DNA of 64,000 bases, from positions 248,001-312,000 of the forward strand of contig NZ_JANTHZ010000004.1 of the NCBI RefSeq assembly GCF_024752355.1, written 5' to 3'. Numbering within the stretch: the first letter of the stretch is position 1; the number at the start of each line of letters is the position of its first letter. Shown piece after piece: positions 1 to 7,718 of this stretch. This DNA comes from Ancylobacter mangrovi. Its GTDB lineage: Bacteria > Pseudomonadota > Alphaproteobacteria > Rhizobiales > Xanthobacteraceae. Below the pieces are notes generated by a model. The model ran no database searches, was not told where the DNA came from, and was given only the letters and a program-made list of their open reading frames with translations. The position numbers were made by a program, and so were the translations under genes.

Positions 1-484
1 GCTCGTAGATAGTCACGCTCTCGCGCGGCTTCGGCTCCTCGATCAGGTCCTTGTACTGGAAGCCCCAGTTGGCCGCCGGGTTGGAGCCGAAGAAGCGGCC
101 CTCATAGGCCGGGTTGGCGCTCGGGCGCGGCCAGGTGTCGATCACCCGCACCTCGATCACGTCGCCAGGCTCGGCGCCCTCGACGGCGATCGGCCCGGTC
201 AGCAGGTGCACGCCGAGCCCCTCGCCCGAACCGTAGGTGAACGGCCCGTCGGTCGCCCCCGCCCCGCGCCGGCGCATGGTCTTCTTCTCGCCGGTCCAGA
301 GGAAGATCTCCTCCGCCGCCTTGTCGCCGGCAATCATGCGCTCGTAGTCGTCATTGGCGTGGTGGGTGATGGTCTCGATCACCGCGCTGTCGCCGGACTT
401 CAGCGTCAGCACCGGCGCCAGGGTCCGGCTGAAATACCCCCAATGGACGGTCTCGGGCGTGGCGGGCAAATGGTGCTTGGTCAT
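1..484 (-). CDS. Acetamidase/formamidase family protein, N-terminal part (cut by window edge)
   Basis: The first 161 residues are present and the gene continues past base 1. The protein starts MTKHHLPATPETVHWGYF and contains HHANDDYERM and a GSGEGLGVHLLTGPI stretch followed by GDVIEVRVIDTWPRP. This looks like the beta-rich N-terminal half of the FmdA/AmdA amidase family, cytoplasmic enzymes that hydrolyse formamide, acetamide or similar short amides to ammonia and a carboxylate. It lies 62 bp behind the fused ABC transporter gene on the same strand, so it is probably the last gene of that operon and acts on the imported compound. Substrate and full length cannot be judged from the fragment. 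Confidence 0.8.
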   Translation of the reverse strand, partial: MTKHHLPATPETVHWGYFSRTLAPVLTLKSGDSAVIETITHHANDDYERMIAGDKAAEEIFLWTGEKKTMRRRGAGATDGPFTYGSGEGLGVHLLTGPIAVEGAEPGDVIEVRVIDTWPRPSANPAYEGRFFGSNPAANWGFQYKDLIEEPKPRESVTIYE

Positions 485-514
485 GGCAAACCTCGGTCTG
501 GAAGCGGTATGCGC

Positions 515-529
515 GGCGGCCGGGCCGCC
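515..529 (-). other. GC-rich inverted repeat between transporter and amidase genes
   Basis: A perfect 7-bp inverted repeat (GGCGGCC/GGCCGCC) around one central base lies in the 62-bp gap between the ABC permease-ATPase gene and the amidase gene. It has no T-run and may be only a weak RNA fold. Confidence 0.3.
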
Positions 530-546
530 CTTCAGGGTTCGCGCCG

Positions 547-2187
547 CTATTCGGCGCTCATCTTGCTGAGGAAGCGCGCGGTGAGGGGGTGGCGGGGCGT
601 GTTGAGCACCTGGTCGGCCGGGCCCTCCTCCACGATCCTGCCGCCGGAGAGGAACACCACGCGGTCCGCCACCTCGCCGGCGAAGCGGAGCTGATGGGTG
701 GAGATGACCATGGCGAGCCCCTCCTCCACGGCGAGCCGCTGGATCACCTCCAGCACCTCGTTGACGAGTTCGGGGTCGAGCGCCGAGGTCGGCTCGTCGA
801 GCAGCAGCACGCTCGGGCCCGGCGCCACCGCGCGGGCGATGGCGACGCGCTGCTGCTGGCCGCCCGAGAGGTGGCGCGGCAGCGCATCGGCGCGGTGGGC
901 GAGGCCGACGCGCTCCAGCAACTCCTGCGCGCGGCGGTCGGCATTGAGGCGCGAGAGCCCCTGCACCCAGCGCAGCGGCCCGGCGATGTTCTCGCGCGCG
1001 GTCAGGTGACCGAACAGGTTGAACTGCTGGAACACCATGCCCACGCCCACGCCGGCGCGCATCTGCGCCACGTCGCGCGGGGAGAGCGCACGCCCGGCCT
1101 CGTCGGTGCCGAGGAAGCGCCCGCCGACGCGGATCGCGCCCTCGTCCCAGCCCTCCAGCCGGTTGATGCAGCGCAGCAGGGTCGACTTGCCCGAGCCCGA
1201 GGGGCCGAGCATCGCCACGATCTCGCCGGCGCGCACGGTGAGGTCGACGCCGGCGAGCACGGCCTGCGGCCCGTAGGACTTGCGCAGCCCCGTCACCTCG
1301 ACCGCCACCGCGTTGCCGGCGAGGCGGCGGGCGCGGGCCTCGCGGTCGATGCCGCGCACATGCAGGTTCACCACCTTGGGCGAGGCCGGCGGCAGCGGGT
1401 CGGTCTCGATCTCCTCGAGGATCTCCTCGGCGACGTCGGCCGGCGTCTGCGGCGCCGCGCCGGCGGTGGCGAGCGCGCTCTCGCCGCGACCCGGCAGCAG
1501 CGCGCGCATGAAGCGGGCGAACTGCTCCTTCGGCGGGGGCCGATCGAGGTCGAGCAGCAGCTCGATGACGATCTGGATTACCGCGACGGCGCCGGTGAGC
1601 ACCAGATACATCAGCCCCGAGGCGAAGAAGATGGAGAAGAAGTCGAAGGTCGCCGAGGCGAGCTGGGTCGAGCGCAGGGTCAGCTCCTGCACCGCGACCA
1701 CCGAGGCGAGCGAGGAGTTCTTGAGCGCGCTGATGGTCTCGTTGCCGAGCGCGGGCACCATGGAGCGGATCGCCTGCGGGGCGACGATGCGGCGCATGAT
1801 GGCGGCCGGCGTCATGCCCAGCGCCTGCCCGGCGCTGACCTGTCCTCGATCGACCCCGATCACGTTGGCGCGCAGGATCTCGGCGATGAAGGGCGCCTCG
1901 TTCAGCGCCAGGGCGAGGCTGGCGGCGGAGATGGCGGTCAGCTTGATGCCGATCAGCGGCAGGGCGTTGTAGCAGAACACCATCTGCAGGATCAGCGGCG
2001 TGCCGCGGAAGATGATGGAATAGCCGCGCGCGACGATGGCGAGGGCGCGGAAGCGGCTGAGCTGCATCCAGGCCAGCACCAGCCCCATGGCGAAGCCGCC
2101 GAGCAGGCCCAGCACGGTGATGAGCAGCGTGTAGCCGACCCCTTCCACGAGGTACGGCATGCTCAGATAATGTACGAAAAGATCCAT
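547..2187 (-). CDS. Fused polar amino acid-type ABC transporter permease/ATP-binding protein
   Basis: This is a single 546-residue polypeptide with a HisM/GlnP-type permease (about 1-215) joined by an acidic linker (about 235-290) to an ABC ATPase (about 295-546). The permease has several hydrophobic helices and an EAA-type loop around residues 97-125. The ATPase has Walker A GPSGSGKST at 328-336, signature LSGGQQQR near 440, Walker B LLLDEP at 461-466 and a switch histidine in STHQ. Permease and ATPase are usually separate genes in this family, so the fusion guarantees 1:1 stoichiometry. The ATG at 2187 fits the conserved permease N-terminus. The binding-protein gene lies just upstream and an amidase gene follows, so the cargo is probably an amide or amino-acid-like compound. 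Confidence 0.9.
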   Translation of the reverse strand: MDLFVHYLSMPYLVEGVGYTLLITVLGLLGGFAMGLVLAWMQLSRFRALAIVARGYSIIFRGTPLILQMVFCYNALPLIGIKLTAISAASLALALNEAPFIAEILRANVIGVDRGQVSAGQALGMTPAAIMRRIVAPQAIRSMVPALGNETISALKNSSLASVVAVQELTLRSTQLASATFDFFSIFFASGLMYLVLTGAVAVIQIVIELLLDLDRPPPKEQFARFMRALLPGRGESALATAGAAPQTPADVAEEILEEIETDPLPPASPKVVNLHVRGIDREARARRLAGNAVAVEVTGLRKSYGPQAVLAGVDLTVRAGEIVAMLGPSGSGKSTLLRCINRLEGWDEGAIRVGGRFLGTDEAGRALSPRDVAQMRAGVGVGMVFQQFNLFGHLTARENIAGPLRWVQGLSRLNADRRAQELLERVGLAHRADALPRHLSGGQQQRVAIARAVAPGPSVLLLDEPTSALDPELVNEVLEVIQRLAVEEGLAMVISTHQLRFAGEVADRVVFLSGGRIVEEGPADQVLNTPRHPLTARFLSKMSAE

Positions 2188-2215
2188 CGGCCTGTTTTCA
2201 CGGCGTTGGGATGGA

Positions 2216-2243
2216 AACGGCCGCGGGGCGTGCCGCGGCCGTT
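2216..2243 (-). other. Strong intergenic hairpin between binding-protein and permease genes
   Basis: A perfect 11-bp inverted repeat (AACGGCCGCGG/CCGCGGCCGTT) with a 6-nt loop sits in the 73-bp gap after the solute-binding-protein stop codon. No long T-run follows. It most likely acts as a 3'-end stabiliser or partial attenuator, giving more binding protein than membrane component. Confidence 0.6.
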
Positions 2244-2260
2244 CCGGCAAGGGCCTTGCG

Positions 2261-3181
2261 TCAGTCGGCGAGCACCAGCTTGGGCGCCTCGATCTGGTCG
2301 GTGGGCAGGTTCCACTTCTTCATCATCTCGGCCTGCATGCCCGACTTCTGGATCTCGACCAGCGCCGCCATCACCGCGTCGCGGAACTCGGTCTTGCCGC
2401 GCGGCACGGCGATGCCCACCGAATAGGGCAGCGTCACCGCGGTCGCCTTGGCCAGCTTGTCGGGATAGGCCTTCACCGCGCCGTCGACCGTGTTCACGTC
2501 GTTGATGTAGGTGTCGGCGCGCCCGGCGAGGATCGCCTGGATGCAGTTGGCGTTGTTGTCGAACAGGAGGATCTCCGGCGCCGGCTTGCCGGCCTTCTTG
2601 CACTCCTCCTCCAGCGCCTGGATCAGCGGCACCTCGACATAGCCGGTGTTCTCCGCCGCCACCGTGCCGCACAGCGACAGGTTGATGCCGTCGATCTTCT
2701 TCGGGTTGCCCTTGGCCACCAGCACGCCGTCGAACACCTTCAGATAGGTGATGAAGTCGGCCGCCTTGGCGCGCTCCTTGGTGGCATAGATGTCGGAGAT
2801 GACGATGTCGGCCTGGCCGGCCTGCAGCGTCGTCAGCAGCGCGGCGAAGGTCACCGGCTTGTAGGTGAGCGAGAAGCCGAGGCACTCGCCGATCGCCTCG
2901 CCGAGGTCGATGTCGAAGCCGATATACTTGCTCGGGTCCTGGGGATCGATGGTCTCGTAGCCCGGCGTGTGCGGGTTGACGGCGTTGGTGAGGGTCTTGC
3001 CCTTCAGGTCCGGATATTTCGCCTGCAGCGCGGCGCAGCCATCGGGCATCGCCGCCTCGGCCTTCCGGGGCAGCGCGCCGGCCGCGACGGCGAGAGCGAG
3101 TGCGGCGAACAGCGCGCCCCGCAGGCGCCGGGCGACGCCCGTGGAACGCACGCCGGCGGGCGTGTCGAATTTGAGTGCCAC
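2261..3181 (-). CDS. ABC transporter substrate-binding protein, family 3 (amino acid type)
   Basis: A 306-residue periplasmic binding protein with an N-terminal hydrophobic export signal (about 18-44, ending near PRKAEA). It has SBP_bac_3 features: YIGFDIDLGEAIGECL, TTLQAGQADIVISDIYAT, and a second lobe with AILAGRADTYINDVNT. The start is GTG at 3181, preceded by a clear Shine-Dalgarno (AGGAGAAGG). It heads the operon with the fused permease-ATPase and the amidase, so it should capture the ligand in the periplasm and deliver it to that transporter. The ligand is not identifiable from motifs. The amidase suggests a small amide or amide-bearing amino acid, which is inference. Confidence 0.88.
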   Translation of the reverse strand: MALKFDTPAGVRSTGVARRLRGALFAALALAVAAGALPRKAEAAMPDGCAALQAKYPDLKGKTLTNAVNPHTPGYETIDPQDPSKYIGFDIDLGEAIGECLGFSLTYKPVTFAALLTTLQAGQADIVISDIYATKERAKAADFITYLKVFDGVLVAKGNPKKIDGINLSLCGTVAAENTGYVEVPLIQALEEECKKAGKPAPEILLFDNNANCIQAILAGRADTYINDVNTVDGAVKAYPDKLAKATAVTLPYSVGIAVPRGKTEFRDAVMAALVEIQKSGMQAEMMKKWNLPTDQIEAPKLVLAD

Positions 3182-3361
3182 TGAACCTTCTCCTCTGATT
3201 CCGCGTGCTCATGGGCACGGTCACGGGTACCGAGGAGAGGATTGTCGCGCAGACGCGCCCGCCGGGCTTGTCTCAGGGCGCACCGATTATTGGATCGGGC
3301 GCCGCCAAGTTTCAGGCAGGAATTGCCCGTTTGTTAGGCGCCGGCACCGGCCGCCCGCCGT

Positions 3362-3387
3362 TTCCGCACGCCCGTTCCGCACGCCCG
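3362..3387. repeat. Perfect 13-bp tandem duplication
   Basis: The unit TTCCGCACGCCCG occurs twice head to tail just beyond the uxaC stop codon, in the 213-bp gap upstream of the ABC operon. It is probably a simple slippage duplication. The rest of this gap shows only the Shine-Dalgarno of the binding-protein gene. Confidence 0.6.
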
Positions 3388-3394
3388 CGCGCGC

Positions 3395-4786
3395 TCACAG
3401 CCGGTAGGCGGAGCGGGCGAGGTCGGTGGCGAGCAGGCGGGCGATCTCGTGCGCCTCGTCCTCGTCGAGCCGGTGGCTGGTGACGAGCTCGGCGAGGAAC
3501 GCGCTGTCGACGCGCCGGCTGACGTCGTGGCGCGCGGGGATCGAGCACAGCGCGCGGGTGTCGTCGTTGAAGCCGGCCGTGTTGAGGAAGCCGGCGGTCT
3601 CGGTCACGCGGCGGCGGTAGCGGCTGATGCCCTCGAAGCTGTCATGGAACCACCAGGGTGGACCGAGGAGCAGCCCCGGATAGGCCCCCGCCAGCGGCGC
3701 CAGCTCGCGCGCATAGACGCTCTCGTCAAGCGTGAACAGGATCAGCCGCAGCCGCGGGTCCATGCCCACCGCGTCGAGCAGCGGCTTGAGCGCGGCGGTG
3801 AAGCTCACCGGCTGGGGAATGTCGAAGCCCCGGTCGCGGCCATAGGCGGCGAACACGCCGGCGCTGTGGTTGCGGAACGAGCCGGAATGGAGCTGCATGA
3901 CCAGCCCGTCCTCGGCCGACATGCGCGCCATCTCGGTGAGCATCTGGGCGCGGAACAGATCCGCGTCCTCGCCCTCGGCACGGCCGGCGAGGACGCGCTG
4001 GTAGAGCGCGGCGATCTGCGCTTCCGGCAGGTCGGCGGTGCGCGGCGTCGGGTGGCCGTGATCGGTGGCGGTCGCGCCCATGGAGCGGAAGAAGGCCCGG
4101 CGCCGGCGATGCGCCTCGAGATAGCCCTGCCAGTGGCCGATGTCGCATCCGGCGAGTTCGCCGAGGCGCTCCACATTGGCGCGGAAGCCCTCGAAATCCG
4201 GGTCGACCACCGAATCCGGCCGATAGGTCGGCACCACCCGGCCGGTCCAGCCCGAGGCTTGAACCGCCGCGTGCCAGGCGAGATCGTCGAGCGCCCCGTC
4301 GGTGGTCGCGATCACCTCGATGCCGAAGCGCTCATAGAGCGCGCGCGGGCGGTAGGCGGGATCGGCCAGCCGCTCGGCGATGGCGTCGTAGTGCCGGTCG
4401 GCATTGTCCGCGTCGAGCCGCTCCTCGAGGCCGAACACCTGCGACAGCGCGTGGTCGATCCACAGCCGCGAGGGCGTGCCGCGGAAGACGTGGTAGTTCT
4501 CGGCGAAGCGGCGCCAGATCGCGCGCGGATCGGCCTGCGCCCCGGCGCCGATGCCCAGCGCCTCGAACGGCACGCCCCGGCTCACCAGCATGCGCACGAC
4601 GTAGTGGTCGGGCGTCACGAACAGCTCGGCCGGGTTCGGAAAGGCCGGGTTCTCGCCCCACCAGCGCGGTTCGGTGTGCCCGTGCGGCGAGATGATCGCC
4701 AGGTGCTCGATGCCGGCGAACAGGCGCCGGGCGAGGCTGCGGGTGTCGGGGTCGGCCGGGAACAGCCGGTCGGGATGCAGCAGCAT
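3395..4786 (-). CDS. uxaC: Glucuronate isomerase
   Basis: This 463-residue protein is a full-length UxaC, an amidohydrolase-fold TIM barrel that interconverts D-glucuronate and D-fructuronate (and galacturonate and tagaturonate), the first step of hexuronate breakdown in the cytoplasm. Visible marks are the N-terminal LLHPDRLFPADP, the metal-binding HGH in SPHGHTEPRWW (about 34-44), VTPDHYVVRML, and LMQLHSGSFRNHS further on. It is the last gene of the minus-strand arm (gntR, epimerase, TRAP transporter, uxaC). Its product feeds UxuB and UxuA encoded on the divergent arm. The ATG at 4786 is the natural start. Confidence 0.95.
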   Translation of the reverse strand: MLLHPDRLFPADPDTRSLARRLFAGIEHLAIISPHGHTEPRWWGENPAFPNPAELFVTPDHYVVRMLVSRGVPFEALGIGAGAQADPRAIWRRFAENYHVFRGTPSRLWIDHALSQVFGLEERLDADNADRHYDAIAERLADPAYRPRALYERFGIEVIATTDGALDDLAWHAAVQASGWTGRVVPTYRPDSVVDPDFEGFRANVERLGELAGCDIGHWQGYLEAHRRRRAFFRSMGATATDHGHPTPRTADLPEAQIAALYQRVLAGRAEGEDADLFRAQMLTEMARMSAEDGLVMQLHSGSFRNHSAGVFAAYGRDRGFDIPQPVSFTAALKPLLDAVGMDPRLRLILFTLDESVYARELAPLAGAYPGLLLGPPWWFHDSFEGISRYRRRVTETAGFLNTAGFNDDTRALCSIPARHDVSRRVDSAFLAELVTSHRLDEDEAHEIARLLATDLARSAYRL

Positions 4787-4810
4787 GGCGATTCCTTGGC
4801 TCGGCGTTCC

Positions 4811-6100
4811 CTAGTTCATCACGTAGTCGGGCAGGAACAGGACCACCTGCGGGAACAGGATCATGATCACCACCACCGCCAGCACCGCCACGGCGAGCGG
4901 GATCATCTCCGCCGTGTAGTCCTTGTAGGAGCATTTCAGGATGCCGCAGACGGTGAACATCGACACCCCCACCGGCGGCGTCATCCCGCCGAAGGTGACG
5001 AGCGTCATCATAACCAGGCCGAAATGCACCGGATCGATGCCCGCCGCCGTGACGACCGGGACGAGGATCGGGGTGAGCAGCATCACGATCACCGTCGCCT
5101 CGACCAGCATGCCGAACACCAGCAGGAAGCCGGCGATGACGAACAGCAGCGACGCCTGGCTGGAGAACAGGCCGAGCGTCACCTCGGCGATGGTCTGCGG
5201 CACGCGCTCGAAGGTGATGACGTAGCCGAAGGCGCCCGACAGCAGGATGATCAGCATGATCATGCCGATGTCGCGCACGCTGGCGACCAGCGCGTCGACC
5301 AGCCGCTCGAAGGTGAGCTCGCGATAGATCACCATGCCGACGAACAGCGCGTAGGCGACCGCGAACGCGCCCGCTTCCGACGGGGTGAAGACGCCGAAGC
5401 GGATGCCCACCAGCAGCCACACCGGGAACAGGATGGCCCAGAAGCCGGCCCGCACGCCCGACGCCACCTCGCGGAAGGTCGGCAGGCGATCGTTCACCGG
5501 CCGGTAGTCGCGCCTGCGCGCGACCCAGGAGGTGGCGATCATCAGCGCGATGGTCAGCAGCACGCCGGGCATGATGCCGGCGATGAACAGCCGCCCGATC
5601 GAGACCTCGCCCAGGAAGCCGTACAGGATCAGCCCGAGGCTCGGCGGGATCGTCGCCGTGATCAGGCCGCCGATCGAGAGCAGCGCCCCGGTGAAGCCGG
5701 GCGAGTAGCCGCGCGAGATCATCGGCTCGCCCAGCACGCGCGACTGCATCGCCGCGTCGGCGACGGCCGAGCCCGAGATGCCGCCCATCAGCGCGCTGAG
5801 CACGAGGCTCGCCTGCGCGAGGCCCCCGCGCATCCAGCCCGCCAGCGTGGTGGAAAGGGCCGTCAGGCGCGGGGTGATGCCCGAGCCGTTCATCAGGTGC
5901 CCGACCAGGATGAACAGCGGCACCGAGAGCAGCGGGAAGGACTGGCTGGCGGCGACGATGCGCTGCACCGCCACCGTGTCGGGCATGAAGGTGCCCGGCA
6001 GCAGGAAATAGACGAGGCTGGCGATGCCGATGGCGAACGCCACCGGCGTGCCGATCGCCATGTAGCCGAGCGCGAGGACGAGGATCAGGGCCGAGGTCAC
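4811..6100 (-). CDS. dctM: TRAP transporter large permease, DctM subunit
   Basis: A 429-residue integral membrane protein with about a dozen hydrophobic segments. It carries typical DctM stretches: PLLSVPLFILVGHLMNGSGI, ALMGGISGSAVADAA, TATIPPSLGLILYG and GGMTPPVGVSMF. It is the ion-coupled channel of a tripartite ATP-independent transporter. Translation starts at GTG 6100, overlapping the dctQ stop (GTGA), with AGGAG upstream; longer upstream readings run into dctQ in another frame and are rejected. With dctQ and dctP it likely imports a hexuronate or aldouronate for the surrounding catabolic genes. The symbol is the family name. Confidence 0.93.
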   Translation of the reverse strand: MTSALILVLALGYMAIGTPVAFAIGIASLVYFLLPGTFMPDTVAVQRIVAASQSFPLLSVPLFILVGHLMNGSGITPRLTALSTTLAGWMRGGLAQASLVLSALMGGISGSAVADAAMQSRVLGEPMISRGYSPGFTGALLSIGGLITATIPPSLGLILYGFLGEVSIGRLFIAGIMPGVLLTIALMIATSWVARRRDYRPVNDRLPTFREVASGVRAGFWAILFPVWLLVGIRFGVFTPSEAGAFAVAYALFVGMVIYRELTFERLVDALVASVRDIGMIMLIILLSGAFGYVITFERVPQTIAEVTLGLFSSQASLLFVIAGFLLVFGMLVEATVIVMLLTPILVPVVTAAGIDPVHFGLVMMTLVTFGGMTPPVGVSMFTVCGILKCSYKDYTAEMIPLAVAVLAVVVIMILFPQVVLFLPDYVMN

Positions 6101-6588
6101 AGGGGGTACTCCTGATCGGGGACTTCCGGCTCGAGGCTGTAGAGCAGGCCATGCGTCGCCAGCCGGCGCAGCAGCGAGACGATCATCAGCACCGAGCCGA
6201 CCGGCAGCGCCAGCGTCACCCAGGCATAGCTGAGCCCCGACGTGCCCATCGGGCGCGCCCAGTTCGACATGGCGAGCTGGAAGCCGAGCCACGCCACATA
6301 GGCAAGGAAGGCGAGGATGCTGGCCAGGCTGACGACGATCAGCACCCGCCGGTAGCGCGGCGCGAGAGCGTCGGGCAGCGCGGAGATGCGGATATGGTCG
6401 CCGCGCTTGATCGTGAGGTCGGCGCCGAACATGCAGGTCCAGATGAGCAAGAGCTGCGCGATCTCGGGCCCCGCCGGGATGGGCACGCCGACCGAGCGGC
6501 CGACGGCGCCGACCAGCACGGCGGTCACCGTGCCGGCCAGGAACACGAGGGCGAGGATCTCCTCGACGCGATCGAAAATCTTCGACAT
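6097..6588 (-). CDS. dctQ: TRAP transporter small permease, DctQ subunit
   Basis: A 163-residue protein with four hydrophobic helices, the usual DctQ size. It contains the characteristic IWTCMFGADLTIKRGDHI region (about 50-67) that contacts the large subunit. A good Shine-Dalgarno (GGGGAGGGGAAG) precedes the ATG at 6588. Its stop overlaps the dctM start by 4 bp, implying translational coupling and equal production. It lies between dctP and dctM in the hexuronate operon. A strong hairpin sits right upstream of its ribosome-binding site. Confidence 0.9.
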   Translation of the reverse strand: MSKIFDRVEEILALVFLAGTVTAVLVGAVGRSVGVPIPAGPEIAQLLLIWTCMFGADLTIKRGDHIRISALPDALAPRYRRVLIVVSLASILAFLAYVAWLGFQLAMSNWARPMGTSGLSYAWVTLALPVGSVLMIVSLLRRLATHGLLYSLEPEVPDQEYPL

Positions 6589-6598
6589 CTTCCCCTCC

Positions 6599-6622
6599 CC
6601 AATGGTGCGGATGCACCATTGG
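6599..6622 (-). other. Perfect 10-bp hairpin between dctP and dctQ
   Basis: The inverted repeat CCAATGGTGC/GCACCATTGG with a 4-nt loop lies after the dctP stop and immediately before the dctQ Shine-Dalgarno. It lacks a T-run. The likely role is to protect the dctP mRNA 3' end or limit dctQ translation so that binding protein exceeds permease. Confidence 0.65.
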
Positions 6623-6652
6623 CCATGCGGTGGTTCGCGGTTGAGGGACCCG

Positions 6653-7645
6653 TTACTGGGTCTTGTTGATGTAGGGCTGCAGCGCCTTGCGCGCGTCCTC
6701 GAGCCCCATCTTCTCGTAGACGACCGGCACCAGCGCGCTGAACTGGCTGACGTCGACGTCGTTCACCTGGACGCCGGCCTTCTTCATCATCTCCAGCACT
6801 TCCTTGCCCTTGGCCACGGTGTTGCGCGTCGCCTCGTCGCCGGCCGCGGCGAGTTCCTCGACCACGATCTTGCGCAGGTCCTCGGGCAGCGACTGGTACC
6901 AGGCTTCCGAGGTCAAGAGGCCGGTGAAGAGCTGGACGTGGTTGGTGAAGGCGAGGTTCTTCGTCACCTCGTGCAGCTTGATGCCGTAGGCGCCGGTGAG
7001 TTGGGCCTCGGCACCGTCGATGGCGCCGAGCTGCAGCGCCGAATAGACCTCCGACCACGGCATCGGCACGGCGGTGGCGCCCATGGCGTTGACGGTGGCG
7101 ACCCAGCCGGGCGCGTCGATGGTGCGCACGCGCACGCCCTTCAGGTCGGCCGGGGTGTGCACCGGCTTGTTGGTGAACATCTCGCGCGTGCCCTGGAACC
7201 AGTTGTAGTTCAGCAGGCGCAGGCCCGAGGTCTTGGCCATGTCCTCGACCCACTCGTGATAGACCGGCGAGGAGGTGATGGCGGCGTACTGCGTGTAGTC
7301 GTCGACGAGGTAGGGCGCGGCGAGGATGCCGAGTTCCTTCTTGAACGGCGCGAGGCGGCCGGCGTCGACCAGCACGGCGATGTTGGCGCCGTTGCGGATC
7401 TGCTCGATCACGTCATTGTCCGAGCCGAGCTGCGAGCTCGGATAGATGGTGATCTTCACCTCGCCCTTGGTGCGCTCCTCGATCTTCTTCTTGGCGCTCT
7501 GCATGGCGAGCACCAGCGGGTCCTGCGCGGTCTGCGAGGTCGAGAGGTTGAGCTTGTAGTCGGCCATCGCCGTGCCGGCGAACAGCGTGGCGAGGCCGGC
7601 GGCCAGGCCCAGGGTCTTGAAACGGCTCAGTGTGCCATTGAACAT
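6653..7645 (-). CDS. dctP: TRAP transporter solute-binding protein, DctP family
   Basis: A 330-residue periplasmic protein with a signal peptide ending at about ...GTAMA-DYKL (about residue 28). The DctP core is clear: YPSSQLGSDNDVIEQIRNG, then VRVRTIDAPG holding the conserved arginine that salt-bridges the ligand carboxylate, then PMPWSEVYSALQLGAIDGAE. It captures an acidic sugar in the periplasm and hands it to DctQM. The ATG at 7645 is preceded by GGAGG. Gene context (uxaC, uxuA, uxuB, kdgK) points to glucuronate or a related uronate, which is inference from neighbours. Confidence 0.92.
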   Translation of the reverse strand: MFNGTLSRFKTLGLAAGLATLFAGTAMADYKLNLSTSQTAQDPLVLAMQSAKKKIEERTKGEVKITIYPSSQLGSDNDVIEQIRNGANIAVLVDAGRLAPFKKELGILAAPYLVDDYTQYAAITSSPVYHEWVEDMAKTSGLRLLNYNWFQGTREMFTNKPVHTPADLKGVRVRTIDAPGWVATVNAMGATAVPMPWSEVYSALQLGAIDGAEAQLTGAYGIKLHEVTKNLAFTNHVQLFTGLLTSEAWYQSLPEDLRKIVVEELAAAGDEATRNTVAKGKEVLEMMKKAGVQVNDVDVSQFSALVPVVYEKMGLEDARKALQPYINKTQ

Positions 7646-7718
7646 GAGGCTTCCTCCATTGTGTTTTCGACGGCGCGCATCCCGCGCCTTGGTTCATGTG
7701 CCTTCGTTCACGCGCCTT

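Noticed and set aside
589-2505. Plus-strand open frame of 638 codons opposite the fused ABC transporter
   Set aside because: The antisense composition and the complete Walker motifs on the other strand show it is not a gene.
3449-6115. Plus-strand open frame of 888 codons opposite uxaC and dctM
   Set aside because: It has the His/Glu/Arg-rich translation typical of antisense to membrane-protein genes, and both sense genes are certain.
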